Part shown: positions 35,771 through 49,500 of the stretch, one piece after another
Position numbering within the stretch: position 1 is the first letter of the stretch
Layout: each line of letters opens with the position of its first letter
Assembly (NCBI GenBank): GCA_027625915.1
Contig: JANTQA010000060.1
Span: forward strand, 4,774,001-4,838,000
Direction of reading: 5' to 3'
Length of the DNA stretch: 64,000 nt
DNA from: Anaeramoeba flamelloides
Taxonomy: Eukaryota > Metamonada > Anaeramoebidae
Position numbers and translations under genes: made by a program
The notes under the pieces: model-generated
What the model was told of the DNA's origin: nothing
Seen by the model: the letters and a program-made list of their open reading frames with translations, nothing else
Databases searched by the model: none

Positions 35771-36944
35771 ATTTTCCCAAATTAAAAAAAATTTTATACT
35801 TAGTACCTGTCTCATTTTTTTTCACAACATTATTTAATTCTTTTGATATTTTCATAATTCTTTTTGAAAATTTATTTAAAGTGCCCTATTTCTTGTTTGT
35901 GTATTGTCATCGTCTTATTGATTATTTTCTTTTGTTCCTATATTTAACATATATTTTTTGTATGAGATAAATTTTCATAAAGTGTTAAAATCAAAAACAG
36001 AGGTTATTTTCACAACAATATATTCAAAATATCCTATTAATTAAAAAATCATGATCCATTTCAAAAGAATTATAACAAGTTGTAAATTATCTTCAAGAAT
36101 CTTTTTTTCTTGAACCAAAAATGTCAAAGAAACAATTTTTTTAAATGAGTGACTTGAGTTTTCAACTTGATAATAAGTTTACAAAATTTTCTTTTTTGAC
36201 TCAAGTTTTTTGTAAATCTTAATTGATCAACCAAACAACCAAGATCTGCACTGAATTGGTTTCATTTTAATTAGTCAATTCTTATTTTGCTACAAAATAT
36301 CACTATTCAATTCCCAAAATTAGAACTTTTTTTAAAAAAAAGGTGGAAAAGGATCACCTTAAAAACTGATCTTGAAACAAACCAATAAACGTCATGGAAA
36401 AAAATCAAATAGTATCTATTAACTTGTGGAATTTTATTTTACAAAAAGATATAAATTTTTGAAAAGAAAATTGAAAATTACATAAATTTAAATCATAGTA
36501 TCATGTGTTGTTTTTAAAAACGGTATTTTGATCAATGTTAGTCGGACAATTAAATAAACTACAATTCCCAGTTTTTTTTTATTTTTTAAAAAAATAATTT
36601 TAGTCAAGTCAAGAAATGGTTATTGTTCAGTTAATAACTTGAATCGCGATTTCAGCTCCAGATCTTTCAAATTGTCTTTACATTTGAAAAAAACGAAGGT
36701 AAATTAATCCAAAATAAAAAGTACCTTTTGAACACAAAAATTTTCAATAAACCATCTTGAGAAATGACATATTGGAGTTGAAAAAAAAATAATTTATCAT
36801 TTTTCTTCATCTATTTATTTTTAAACAAACTTTTCATTCTTTTTTTTTTTTTTTTTTTCTTTTTCCAAAAAGGCCTTCTTTCTCCATAAATAAAAACTTT
36901 TTTTTTTTGATCAGACCGAACGCAATTTAATTTTTACAAAGCAA

Positions 36945-37442
36945 ATGGAAAACAAAAAGCTTGATATTTACAGCGAATTCACATTTTTTGAGTCACTTAT
37001 TTTTACAATTTTTAATTCATTGGTCAGATCCTTTTTGTACCCACTCTTTGGGAGCATTTCCAACAAATTGGCAATTGGGAAACGAGTGTTAACAGAATTC
37101 TTGGAAGAGCTCGGCGCAGAACTATTACAAATCAAAACATCGGACGGTGAACTCTTGGAGGCGATGTACTATGATCCCGAAGACATTAAACTTTTACACG
37201 ACAACAATTTCTTTGGACAATGGAAAGAGAAATTGAAAAAGCTTCAGAAATTAAAATACTACCGATATGCTTTAGACTATGACGCAGAAGATCTGTTTGG
37301 CATGTTTAAGGTCCAGTTGCCAATTATTAAGCACTCCTACAAGAAGAAATCAGAAATAAGAGGTAAACAATTCCATTTTTCTCGAAGCAAATGTGCTTTT
37401 CCTAAAATTTATTTCAAACTTTAACAAAGCTATCCATTATTA

Positions 37443-37473
<31 letters not shown>

Positions 37474-38339
37474 CCTGAAATATCATGATTCTGTTCACTT
37501 TGCAAAATTATTTGAATCTGCATACCAATTAAACAATCTATGGTTTACTCAACAAATTTAAACTTCAAAATTAAACAGCTGTTGTTATTTGCCATGGCCA
37601 AGGAGGGTTATGTGGAATATCGCCACAGAGAATTTTCACTTATTTAGGAAGAGGGCTACCAGTTATTGAATTCTCTTACCGAGGGTATCGAAACAGCACA
37701 GGCGATCCTACATTCAAGGGAACGATCATTGACGCGGTGTCGGTGACCAAATGGCTTATGAGAAGGCTGTCTCTCGAGCCCAACCAGGTGCTTGTCCACG
37801 GCATTTCATTAGGTTCGTCTGTCGCCTCGTACACCTCAAGAGAATTGGGCACCCATTGTATCATTGATCGTGGCTTTTCTCGTTTATCGAAGGTTGCAGA
37901 GAACCAGCTACCGGGCATAGTTGGAAGTTTCATCAAAAATGTCAAAATTATTAATTTCATTACGCTGATTGTGCGGCCGATTATTAGAACACTTTTCGAT
38001 TTTATGTGGACCTACTCCACACAAGACGTCATTCCCAAAATACTCGGCCGTGTTCTGATACTCCGTGCGCTTCAAGATCCCAAAATCCCTTACGATCATG
38101 CAGACCAAAATTTTAATGCACTCCTCACCAAATATAACAACGAAAACGATGAAAAAACTGCCGAGCATTTAAGGGAAAAATACTTTGCAGACGTGCCCGG
38201 CGGTCATTCCTATGACGACAAAATTGATCGTGGATCTGATGGTGTCGTAAAGGTCTGGATTGAAGATATCTCGGCACAAAAAAAGCTTTCAAATTTTCTA
38301 TATGATAATTATTTAACAGAGCAAGAACCCTTTTATTAA
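36945..38339 (+). CDS. Alpha/beta hydrolase-fold protein, two exons
   Basis: Exons 36945-37362 and 37579-38339 join in phase 1 (SEIR-A-VVICHG) across a 216-bp GTAAAC...ACAG intron, giving 392 residues. Residues about 13-40 are hydrophobic (FFESLIFTIFNSLVRSFLYP) and could anchor the protein in a membrane. Exon 2 has the hydrolase core: the oxyanion-type strand VVICHGQGGLCG, a FSYRGYRNSTGD turn, the nucleophile elbow HGISLGSS (G-x-S-x-G), a candidate acid in LQDPKIPYDHA and a candidate catalytic His in PGGHSYDD. So a Ser-Asp-His triad looks intact. The substrate is not recognisable. It resembles the broad acyl-hydrolase/thioesterase group, but I cannot name a subfamily. Confidence 0.8.
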
Positions 38340-39071
38340 AGATCCTCAATGTAAATCTTCTGTTTCAAAATCAATTATTATTTTTTCGTTTGAAATATTC
38401 ACGGAGACATTACTTTTAACGCTTTATTTCACCATTTTATTTTTTTTTTACATTTTGAGATAAATTCTGTTTCTTTGTCTCCAAAGTAATTTTGAAATTC
38501 CATTTCGAAATAATGATCTTTGATTGAAGGAAATTTGGTTTTTTTCAGATGGGATGTTTTAAAAAAAAATCGGCAAAGTGTTAAAAGTAATGAACTGTGT
38601 AAAATTCAAAAAAAAAAAAAAAAAAAAAAATACATTATTTCAAATCTTGATGACATATTTAATTAGAAAAAAAAAAAAAATATTAATGATTAAAATCTCT
38701 TATTAAACCAGATTTAACTGAATAGAATTGCCAATATTTATTATTGTATTAAAAAAATTTAATAACAAATACGAAAAATTCAAAAAGTGTTTTTATCTTT
38801 TTTTTTTTTTTGATACTATATTAAAATTGTTGAATAAATATTATTTCACAATTTTAATTTAACAAGAAAAAAAAATCCTGAAAAAATATTGAATATTTGG
38901 TTCTATATAAATATTCGTATTACTTATGAAACTATTAATTTCTCTTCAATTTTGTTTAAAATCCTGGATATAAAAAAAAAATATTCCTTGTCATATTAAA
39001 TAATCATGTATTTTATTATTTTATTTAATTATCAAATAATTAATCAATAAAATCGAATTTACAGCTTTAAT

Positions 39072-39109
<38 letters not shown>

Positions 39110-42100
39110 TATATTTGAAAACCTAAAAAATTTTAAAGAGCATCTTTTAAAAGAATTATAAATTCTTAAAAAGTGCATGTTAATACATTTATTGTTTTCA
39201 AATTCCTATTTAATAAGTAACTGAAAAACAAGTATTGTTGACCAGAATCCCTTAAAAATAACCAATATTAATATAATTTGATATTTTCTTTATTTTGTCG
39301 AGTTTGTAATAGCAATTTTCAAATTTTCTTAGATTTTTGCATTGTTGTATGTTTATTGTATTTTTTTTTTAAATCTATTTGGTATTTTTCTGACTTTTAA
39401 GAAGAATTGTTTTTTAAACTCTTTGAAAATAGAATTTTTTTCAGAAATAGTTATCTTTTTGAAAAATAATGATCATTTTTTTTTACAAACGCCCTCAATT
39501 AAATTATTAAAATTTCAGAAGGAAAATCACTCTGTTTTTCTTTTTATCTAGCTTTTTTTATAGAACTTTACTGTATTTTTTAAAACAATTAGTTTATTAT
39601 AATAGAAATTATTTTTTCGATTTGTGAAAAAAGGTGAAACAGGGAAAAAAGTTCAATATATGTTTGTATTGTAAATATGAACAAAGCTTGAAAAAAATTA
39701 TATGCAAAGTACATTGTTAACAATAATTAGATGTACTACAAAACCCAAAAGATAATCACGATCTATCAAAAAAAATCACTAAAAAAATTTTTTTTATTTA
39801 CAAAATATCTTAAAGAATTAGACAAAAAATCGGTTCAACTATCATTTATTCAAAAGAAAAATATATGTTTCAATATTAAATAAGATACATAAAAAACACA
39901 CACCCCTTTAAAAATCAAAAAAAGTTTTAAATTCATTCTAAATGAAGAATTTTTCAAATTATTAAAGTGTAATCTTTCTAATCCAAAAAGTATTTAAAAT
40001 ATTATCAACAAAAAATAAATGATATTATTATGGAATTTAAAATGGTTCTTTACTGGTAATTATTATGTATTATAGAAGCGGTATTGTTATGAAAACCTAC
40101 TTTCCAAGTTCAAAAAAAAATTGTTATACAAATATTATTATATTTAACATCGTCAATTTGATGGAAAAAAAAACACGATTTTCCTCCAAAGGGTGTGTCA
40201 TTAAACATCACTAGTTGTTATAATAAGATTTATATTAAGTAAAAAATTTTTTTTTCGATTTTCATCATCATACCATTCCTATCTTCCACAGCCCCCCTTT
40301 TTAAAAAAACTATTTTTTTTTATTATTTCAAAAACAAATTTAAATTTTCTTTAATTTAATCAAATATTAAAAAATCACCCAACCAAAATTAGAGTATTCG
40401 AAATTTTTTTTTTGAAATATGACAAATTAAAAATATATAAATTATTAAAACAATATAACTAGTCTCTTTTTAATGCAGAATTTTGAACAAAAAGTATGAT
40501 ACAAAAAAAATTCTAGTTGAAAATGTATTAATTCCAAATTTTTTATTTGTTTATTTTCTGAGAATCATAATTTTTCTTTAAATACCAAATTAGTGCAGAT
40601 TTGTTGAAAATATATTCTATTGGGATGGTTATCCTCAGTTTTAAATTAATGTGCTTAAATGTGATGGTTTTTTTTTTCTTAAATTTCGTTGAAAGTTTGT
40701 GCTTCAAATTTGACACGGCCTGTAAAAAAATTCTTTATATAATTGTAGATTAACCGTTGTAGAATTAGGTACTGTGTTTTTCTGTAAAAATGGTAAAAGT
40801 GTGGATAAAAACGCCCGTGAAAGAGTTCTATAATCTCAGTCAAATTTGCCACTGAGAATTTCTTATTACAAAAAATGTTAAATTTTTACATTTTTCACAA
40901 TTTTTCATTTCTTAGATCCTACACAAATTTGATTTTCCAATTTCAATAATTTCCATTTCAAATCTATAAACATAAAATAATTTGCAATTTATTCCAAATA
41001 TTTTTTACAATTACTTTTATAAGTTTGGATGTTATAAATTTGAAATTGTAGTTGAAAATCCCTTAAAGTTGTTTTTTTTTTAAATTTTCAGTCAAAAAAT
41101 CAATTTGAAAAATTTTTTTTTAGTTTGTTTATGCTCGTTTTAACTAAGAAAGGAGAAATTTTTTTGAATTGATTTCTTCAGAATGTAAAATTCTTTTTGA
41201 GAAGTAATTAAAAAGAACAAAATAATTCAACCTCCTATATGGTGGAAATGTGGTCTTTTAGTTGTGTTTATTATTTTCTGAAAGTATTTTTTTTCTATTT
41301 TTTATATTGTGTTTATCAAAAAAAAAATATTAAATTGCTGGTATAGGTTAGTACGTATATGTTTTGAAAAATGAATTTTATTCAAAAAAGCTGAAAAAGG
41401 TTTGGGATTCATAGTAGAAAAAAAAATATTTTATAAAAATTCCTTTGTAATTTGTATAAAGTAGAAAAAACTTATTTCAAAAATTTTCCTTTTCATATAA
41501 AAAAATATCAAAGATGATGTAAAATTAAACCACAGCCTTGTCGGGGGGGGGCTTTAAAATATAAATTAAAAAACCACAATTATTTCAAACTTCCACAAAA
41601 TAAAATCCTTAATACAACAATTATTTCAAAAAAAATTCATAACAAAAATTATCAAATACAATAAAACTATTTATTTCACTCACTGTTAAATTAAAATCAA
41701 ATACTAGCATAATAAAAAAATTTTCTCCAATTTCAATAAAGAAGTTTAATTTGATATCTAAAAATTTAAATTCATATGATTTTGTGAAGATCTCCATTTT
41801 TCGGCTTTAATAATTACAAATAAAGATTTGAAAAATTTTAAAAAAAATCTTGATTTATAGAATGGATTGAATAATGAAAAAAAAAAAACATAATCTAATG
41901 CGTAATTTTTAATATTCAAACCGAAATAAGGAACAAAAAAATATTGATATTTAATTAATTAATGTTTAAAAATTTTGACTTTTTTTCATTTTTCTTTTTC
42001 CTTATTCTATATTAATAGTTAGAGTTTCAAAAAAATAGATTATAATCTATGATTCCTTTGTTATTCATAACCTTACTTTTTCATTGATTGTTGGTTTACA

Positions 42101-42772
42101 TATTGTGTAAAACGAAAAACTGTCCATGAAATTCAGAAATCCAATTTGAAAACAGATCAATAAGGTTGGAAGTTGTGTCCAAGTAAAATTTCAAAGATAA
42201 GCAAAAAAAGTTTATATACGTTTCTTAAACATACTGTTAATTGTAAAATAAACTAATCAAAATTTTCCTTCAGCTTTCCAAAAAATCATAGCCCAAGGAT
42301 TAAAATAAATGATCAAAATTCCCAATTATAAAAGATGGTTAAGAGTTTAAGCCCATTTTATGGATTAAAAATATGAAATTTTTCCATGATTTATAAAAAT
42401 CTTTTTTTGAAAGTTGAATGAAAATTTTGTTCCATTTATTTTACAACAAATAGTAATAAAAACGAACTCCATTATACAAGATAATAAAAATTTCTTCATT
42501 TCAGCCTGTTTATAATTCATTTAATAAATCTTTTTGTTTTTTTTCAAAAACTTCAAACTTTTCATAAAAGATTTTGAAAAAAGTAGCGTTTTTCAAATAA
42601 GAAATCTTCGTCAATTATTAAAAAAAAATAGACAGAGTATGACAGAAATGATCAAACAAGAATAAGTAAAGAGTGGTTACCAAAGGAATTCTGATTAAAT
42701 AAAGGAAGGTATTTCAAAATAAAAAAAATTCATTTTTCTCCAAAATACAAACACATTTTCTTCTTGTTTCCA
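38340..42772. other. Intergenic region hydrolase-small protein
   Basis: I see no gene in this 4.4-kb stretch. It has very long T runs (around 39070-39106), a run of A at about 38609-38630, a 9-G run at 41543-41551, and a single end related to the 33.5-kb MITE near 40690-40730. Short open frames, such as one at 39342-39551, are AT-rich chance frames. Confidence 0.6.
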
Positions 42773-43198
42773 ATGCAAACACCAAACAAACAAAAAAAAG
42801 AACAAAAGAAAGAATTTCGAAATTTAGTTCTCAAATATGGATCTATTAACGACAGCACCAAAAAGATCTATCCAGACAAAAAAATTCCAGAAAAGAAAGA
42901 CGAGCCAGTGGTCAAATTTACAAAATTGGATACCTTACCAGATGTAAAATTTTCTGTTTTCGATCCCCAAACAAATTATAATGATCGAATTCAAACTACG
43001 ATCAAGCCAGAGGAAACTTCTCAGCTTTTACAAAACGATTACCTTTCTTTTAGTAATCTCGAAGAAGTTGTTGAATATTTAAACAAAAGAGGTGTTCGAG
43101 GTGATTCCCTTCCTGACATCCGTTTTAGTACAAAAATGAATACTTTTGATCTCAAAAAAAAAGATACATATCAAATTATTTCCAACCTTGACAACTAA
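42773..43198 (+). CDS. Small unrecognised protein with duplicated LPD(V/I)(K/R)FS motif
   Basis: This is a single-exon frame of 141 residues from ATG at 42773. Composition and codon use are less AT-biased than chance frames. It is rich in charged residues at the N-terminus (QKKEQKKEFRNLVLKYGSIN). Two short segments are related: DTLPDVKFSVFDP and DSLPDIRFSTKMN, about 60 residues apart, each probably an internal repeat. Between them is LEEVVEYLNKRGVRG, which looks helical. There is no signal peptide and no membrane segment. I do not recognise a family. It could be a complete small protein or an exon of a larger gene, though the in-frame stop and the lack of a plausible continuation favour the former. 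Confidence 0.6.
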   Translation: MQTPNKQKKEQKKEFRNLVLKYGSINDSTKKIYPDKKIPEKKDEPVVKFTKLDTLPDVKFSVFDPQTNYNDRIQTTIKPEETSQLLQNDYLSFSNLEEVVEYLNKRGVRGDSLPDIRFSTKMNTFDLKKKDTYQIISNLDN

Positions 43199-44830
43199 TT
43201 CAATGCGATGTTTTCTTTTTGGGATCAAAAAAAATTAACAAAGCTTTTATTCAAAAAAAAGAATTCATTTTCAACAAAAGGATTTCTTTTTTTTTTTTTT
43301 CTTGGCCTCAAACAAGATATATTTTTTTTTTGTTTGTTTCTTTTTTATCTGATGAAATGAAAAACTAATTTTTCTTTTTTCTTTTTTTATTGTTTTTTTT
43401 TTTTTTTTTGAATTAATTAACGTGTTTTAAAGAACACATAAAAAAATTGTCCTTTCAAAACTTTCTAATTAACCAACACATTTTGACTGCAAATACGTTA
43501 ACAAATTTCTCGTTGATTATGGTTGACTTTGTAAAAAAAATTAATTACAGAAAATTTTGTTCTTAGAAAAATCAACTGAACTAAAGAGACACACAAAAAC
43601 TGTTTAACCAAAGAACTTTTTCATAAGAAACTTTCTTTGGTTTGTTTATACTGCTTTCTTAAAACAAATTTGTTCGTTTTTTTCAAATGTCTTACTAAGA
43701 CTGTTAAAATCAAATTCTCCTCATAAAAAATTTTGCCTTAACGTTTAATGAGGAAACTTAATTCAATTTGTTCAAATATCATTTCGAATTGATTTTTGAA
43801 AGATATTTGGGTGTGTTAAAGATAATAAGAAGTTTGATATTCTGTTGAATTGATATACAAATTTTATGGTTATTTATTAGAAAATAGCGGAATTTAAAAA
43901 AAGATTTATTTAAAATATACTCCTTTTAGGGTCTCTTCCATTGTCTTATTCTTTGATTAATTTCACTCTTTTTCTGAAAACATTTCTAGATCCAAAACCA
44001 AATTTAATAAAACCAAAAATAAACAAAATAAATGTTCGGAAAAAAATTGAAAAATTACCAATTCAAATCTGAATTATTTTAGCTTCTTTTCACATATAAG
44101 GGTATCAACGAGTGGCATTTTGGTTTCAAAGTTTCAATCTTAAGTTGCACTCCAAAATTATTTTTTCTATACGGTATTGTTAATATTAATTTTTTAAAAT
44201 GGGAAAATTTACCAATTTTTTCAAATTGTAGAAAAAAACTTCAAAATTCCAAGTAATTAACTCAAAAAGTTGAGTTGATAAGAATAAGCAGAAATAATTT
44301 GTATTTGTTCCAAAAAAAATTAAGATAAGTTATTAAAACAGATTAAAAAATTCAAGATTAATGACTATGAGTAAAGTATGAAAAGAAGTGTCACTTTAAA
44401 ATAGTGGTATTTTTCAATCAAAAACCAAATTTTGTGTCGGTAGATTTGAGATTTAGGATGATTTGGTGTTGTTCTTTATCAAATCAGAATTAATACCAAA
44501 GTTAAAGTTTCTCTCAAAAAATATTTGATTATAAAGAACCTAAAGAATCTGTTTCTGTTAATAGTCTTCTATTTACCAAACCTTTGTTTAAAATTACTTA
44601 ATTAAAATTGTAATATCAACCTTAAAAAAAATAGAAATGTTTTTCATTTTTTTTTGTTTCCTTTTTATTATTTGCTTTTTTCAAAAAGTTTGTTTTTTTC
44701 TTTTTTTATTTTTTTTTACCAAACGATCTTGGTTTTATTTGTATACTTATCTCAAATAACCCTTTTCAATTTAACTTTTATTGTTTTAATCTCTCAAATA
44801 AACAAAAAAAAAAAAATTCCTTTTAACAGA
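43199..44830. other. Intergenic region upstream of RACK1
   Basis: This AT-rich stretch contains long T runs near 43289 and 43398 and no coding segment that I can support. The sequence just before the RACK1 start (TTTTAACAG) resembles a splice acceptor, so a 5' UTR intron is possible. Confidence 0.5.
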
Positions 44831-46520
44831 ATGAGTTCAGAAAATTCTTTAGTTTTAAAATGTGTACTTGAAGGACACAATGGATGGGTAACTTCAATTG
44901 CAACAACACCAGAAAACCCAAATATGTTTGTTACAAGTTCAAGAGGTATTTTTCTTTTCTCTTTTCTTTGCAATTCCTTTTCTTTTTGCTTTCCTTCACT
45001 CAAATCTTTTTTTTTTATTCTTTTTTTACCTTTCAAACAATCACCAACCAAAAATGTTTCCAAATTATTAGACAAGACACTTCTTGTTTGGAACATTAAT
45101 GAAGAACAAGTCTCAGGTTATCAAGAAGATTACGCTTACCCAGTCAAATCTCTACATGGTCATAGTCACTTTGTTGAAGATGTCACAATTTCTTCAGATG
45201 GAATGTTTGCTTTATCTGGCTCTTGGGGTAATTATCTTTTTTTTTGTTCTTTTTTACAAAAACCTTTTCTTGTTAATACAACATAGAGTTGTATTTTTTT
45301 TTTTGTGTGGATCATAAATTTTTATAAAAATTGAATCAAAAAAACCAACAAAACAGATTTCAAAAAATAAAACCAAATTTATCAAATAATAAAAAAAGAT
45401 ATTACTTTTCACAAATCAAAAGAACAAACAAACTTGAAGAACAAACAACAACCTTTTGAAAAAAAAAAAAAAGAGAAGAAGAATTTTTTTTGAAAAAAAA
45501 GATTTAAAAAAACTTGCTTTTTTTTTTTTTTTTTTTACTTTTTTTTTTTTGTTTTTTTTTTATTTTTTCCAGAGATCTCCAATCCTTTAAAATTACATTC
45601 AATTTGACTTTCAAAATTAAATGATCCAATGAAAAAACACTTTTTTATTTTTCATTTCTTCTTTTTATTTTTCAAATTAAACCAACTTTTTGTCTTGATT
45701 TAAATTTCAAAAAACAATAATCACAAACCAAATTTGCACAGATAAAACACTTAGATTATGGGATTTAACAACAGGAAAATGCACACAACAATTCATTGGC
45801 CACACAGGAGATGTACTTTCTGTGACCTTCTCTGCCGAAAACAGACAAATCTTATCAAGCTCAAGGGACAAAACAGTCAGACTTTGGAACACATTAGGAA
45901 AATGTAAATATGTGATCGAAGACAAAAGCTCACATAACGATTGGGTCAGCTCTGTCAGATTTTCACCACTCTTAAAATCAACAACCTTTGTTTCGTCTTC
46001 ATGGGATAAAACTGTCAAAATGTGGAACTTGAATGGATGTAAATTGGAAAAAAATCTCTATGGACACACTGAACAAGTCAACTGTGTTGAAATGTCACCA
46101 GACGGCTCCTTATGTGCATCTGGTGGAAAAGACGGAAAGGCAATCCTTTGGGATCTTGAAAAGCAAGCAGGACTCAAGGTTCTTGACGTTGGCGAAGAAG
46201 TCAATGCATTATCATTTTCACCAAATAGATTCTGGTTAGCTACCGCCTCAAGAAATGGAATCAAAATCTGGCAACTCCAAAAGGACTACTTACTTGCTGA
46301 ATTAAACGACACCTTTAAAGTTGGTAAAAAGGGAATCAAACCAAGACCAATCTCACTTGCCTGGAGCCATGATGGAAACACCCTTTTTGTTGGTTATACA
46401 GATAACAAAATTAGAGTCTGGGCTGTTGAATCTGAAGATGAAAAACAACAAGTTGATATCAATATCGATGATGACGAAGAAGAAGAATATGACGAAAATG
46501 AAGAAGTCGAAGAAAACTAA
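44831..46520 (+). CDS. RACK1: RACK1 (small-ribosomal-subunit-associated WD40 protein)
   Basis: RACK1 is a seven-bladed WD40 propeller on the 40S subunit head that docks kinases and acts in translation and ribosome quality control. Exons: 44831-44945, 45072-45227 and 45742-46520. The introns are 126 and 514 bp (GTATTT...TTAG and GTAATT...ACAG), both splitting the Asp of a DK motif. Visible repeats are EGHNGWVTSIATTPENPNMF, HGHSHFVEDVTISSDG, SGSWDKTLRLWDL, FIGHTGDVLSVTFSAEN, SSSRDKTVRLWNTLG, HNDWVSSVRFSP, SSSWDKTVKMWNLNGC and GHTEQVNCVEMSPDGS. The SRDKT/SWDKT spacing is typical of RACK1, not of a generic G-beta. Length is about 349 residues, longer than the usual ~315 because of an acidic tail (DDDEEEEYDENEEVEEN) not found in animal RACK1. 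Confidence 0.95.
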
Positions 46521-49500
46521 GTTACTAATTTAATGATAAAAAAAAATTTTATTTTTCAAAAAAAAAAAAAAAACACGAGAATCAGAAACTTTTTGTTTAT
46601 AGTTTCCTGGTTTTCTATATTTCTATCAATTAAAAAAATTTGAAATGGGTGATTAAAAATTACTATTTATTTAGTAATTTTATTTTTTTTTTTAAATTTC
46701 CGTTTTAATTTTATTTTAATTAAAAAATAAAAAAATATCGAATCTTTTGTTATTGAAACAAAAATAAATATTCTCCAAACATTTAACAAAATAATATTAC
46801 AAAATATTAAATTAAAATAAAGTTAATAGATTTCTATATCAATTTTTTTTTTTTACTTTTTTTTTTTTTTTTTTTGACTTTTGTGAAAATGGGTTATATT
46901 ATTTTTAATAATATGTATAGAATAAATCATTTTGTGCGAATTTTGATTTTTTTTAAATTTAATGCTATTTTTTTTTAGTATCGAAGATGTTAAAGGATAA
47001 GAATTAGATGACAACAGGGCAAAATTTTAAAATCTGTTATTGATGATATTCATTCTTACAAATTTTGTATATGGGAAGTTCCAAAAAATTCTGATCTATG
47101 AAGAAATCCAAAATTGAAATTTTTTTCGATGAGATCAATTTTTTTTTCTATTTTATCTGAAAAATAAAAGAATTGATTCATTTTATTTCTTAAATTATAA
47201 ATATTTTTTGCCAGATTTATTCAGATTTACAACATTTTTACTCAACATCAAGTCTTTGTTGTAATGAGAATCAATAGAAAGATTTTTTTTTCTAATTTGA
47301 GATAATTCTTTTGGTTAACCAAAAAATTGATTTATCCTACATATTTAATTGATTTAAAAATATTTGCATTTAATTAAGAGGGATATTTTAAACTATTAAA
47401 TTTTTTGAAACAATTTAAAAATTTTACCTCTGAAATAATTGTTTTTGTTCAAAGATTGAAAATTCAATTTATCAAAATAAACTTTTCTTGAAAAATATTT
47501 TGGAATTGTGTAAATTTATCCATAAAATTCAAAATCATTTTAATCATTATAATAATTATTTGAATTTTTATAAAATTCTTGTGAATAAGGCCAAACATTT
47601 TATAAGTAAATTTTTATTTACATTTTTTTTCTTTTTAGTTTTTAAAAATATTACTACTACTGTGTGAAAAATTTTAAGAATAAAATAAAAATTCTGAATA
47701 GATCTGAATTTCATTGATGTATTATTGTTAAAAATCTATTAAATTTTAGATTTTTTGATCAAAAATGTCCATAAATTTTTATTTGCTGAGATTTAAATTG
47801 AAATAGTACTAATTAAAAAATAAAATTTAAAATAAAAACTTTTTTTTCAAAATCAAGACTTTCCAACATAAAACTAAAAATATCTTACATCTTGTTCAAC
47901 AATTAAGTTAATTGTTTATAAAAATAAAAGTTTACTTTTTTTTTATTATTGGGTAAAAATGTGAATTTTGGTATTTCCAATAATAAAATCGTATTTATAA
48001 ATTTTTTAGATGATTTTAACACCCCCTTTTCATAATCCAGAACATAAATTACAGAAAAAACAATTTTTTAGTGATCTCAATAATAATTCTTTTAGTTATT
48101 TATAAGAAATACCAACACACTATATTTGAAAATTTACAATCTAAGTAAACAAATTATAAGATAATATTTATCTTTAAAATTAATATCCAACAATGGAAAA
48201 AAGATATATAGCTTTGAGACAAAAAACTGATAATTATTCACTCGTTATTTTTTTTTATTTGAAAATTTTTGGTCAATTGTTAAGATTTATTTTATTAAAA
48301 AAAACTTTTCATTACTTTTCTAATTCAATTTAAGAAATGCCAAATTTTGGTTTTTCTTTTCTATTTTTTTTTTACTTCCTTTTTTATTATACATGAACCC
48401 ATTTATTTAAAAAAAAAGTTTATTTTATGTTATCAAGAATTTTCTTCACTTCAATTGGGTTAAATAACTATATCATATTTTTTTTTATTGATTAAATAAA
48501 TTTTCAAGTATATAGAATTAAAAAATATAACAAACGAAAGTAAAAAATAAACATCTGTTTTATAATTAATTTAAAAAAGATAGGATAGAAACTGAATACC
48601 CAAACTAAATAAACCAAATTGAAAAACGATTAATTAAGAAAAAAGAATTTGTTTTTTTCAATTCTTGACGATTTTCATGATAAAAAAACCTTTTTTTTTC
48701 ATCAAAATTTGATATGACATTTAATTTACTTTTTTTTTTATCATCTTTGATAAAAAAACTATTAAGATTTTTAACCCGTTAATCAAAGATAAATTTGAAT
48801 AATGAGATTTTAATTTATAGCTTCTGTTGATTTTCTCTAAATAACATGATGAAAAAATTAATAAACGAATATATACAGTGTATTTGTAAAGATATTAGAA
48901 ATTTAAATTATAAAACAGTTATAAAATATTTTCTAGATAAAGAGAACATGCTAGATGTTACGAATTAAAAATTTTAATAGGGTTTGAATGGTTATTTGAA
49001 GAAACAATTTAAATCTAGAAATTTCAAAATTGAAATCAATTTTAACTTTTTTTCTTTTTACCATTTTTTCAATTATTGATAAATTTTTTTTTTTTTATTT
49101 TATAAATAAATTTGCGAGAAACCATTGTTTTAAAAAAATAATAGAATTGATTTCAAGCATAATAATAATTATAATAATAAATGAAGATTAGATTTTATTT
49201 CATTTCTAAATAAACAAAAAAAAAAAAAAATGAAGTACTTTTTTTATTTTGTCTCTGTTTGAACAATTATTTTGGTTTATGAAACCACAATATTTTTAAT
49301 TAACCATGAATAATAGAGCCATTAACTCATATAAAAAATATCAATTAAAAAATCTTACAAAAAAAACAAGACAAAGTCTTTAAAAATGCCTTTAAATAAC
49401 CTTTTCAAAAATATTTTTATTATTAAAAAACTTTATATTTTGCTCTAAAATGGGTTGAAAATAAACTAAATTCCAAAAATTTGGACACGGTTTAAGAAGT

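Larger units (their letters stand above)
31778..36944. other. Intergenic region PDK1-hydrolase
   Basis: This 5.2-kb region has no convincing gene. It holds a 195-bp TA-flanked inverted-repeat element (33459-33653), a 17-G homopolymer and a family-4 repeat copy (35577-35770). Short tracts of T or A occur throughout, for example just before the hydrolase start. Confidence 0.6.

Noticed and set aside
40845-40868. Small hairpin TCTCAGT...ACTGAGA
   Set aside because: A seven-base stem alone is expected by chance in 64 kb, and nothing around it supports a function.
48871-48895. TACAGTG sequence like a mariner end; similar at 60440 and 52772
   Set aside because: No inverted partner was found nearby for any of the three, so they may be chance matches.
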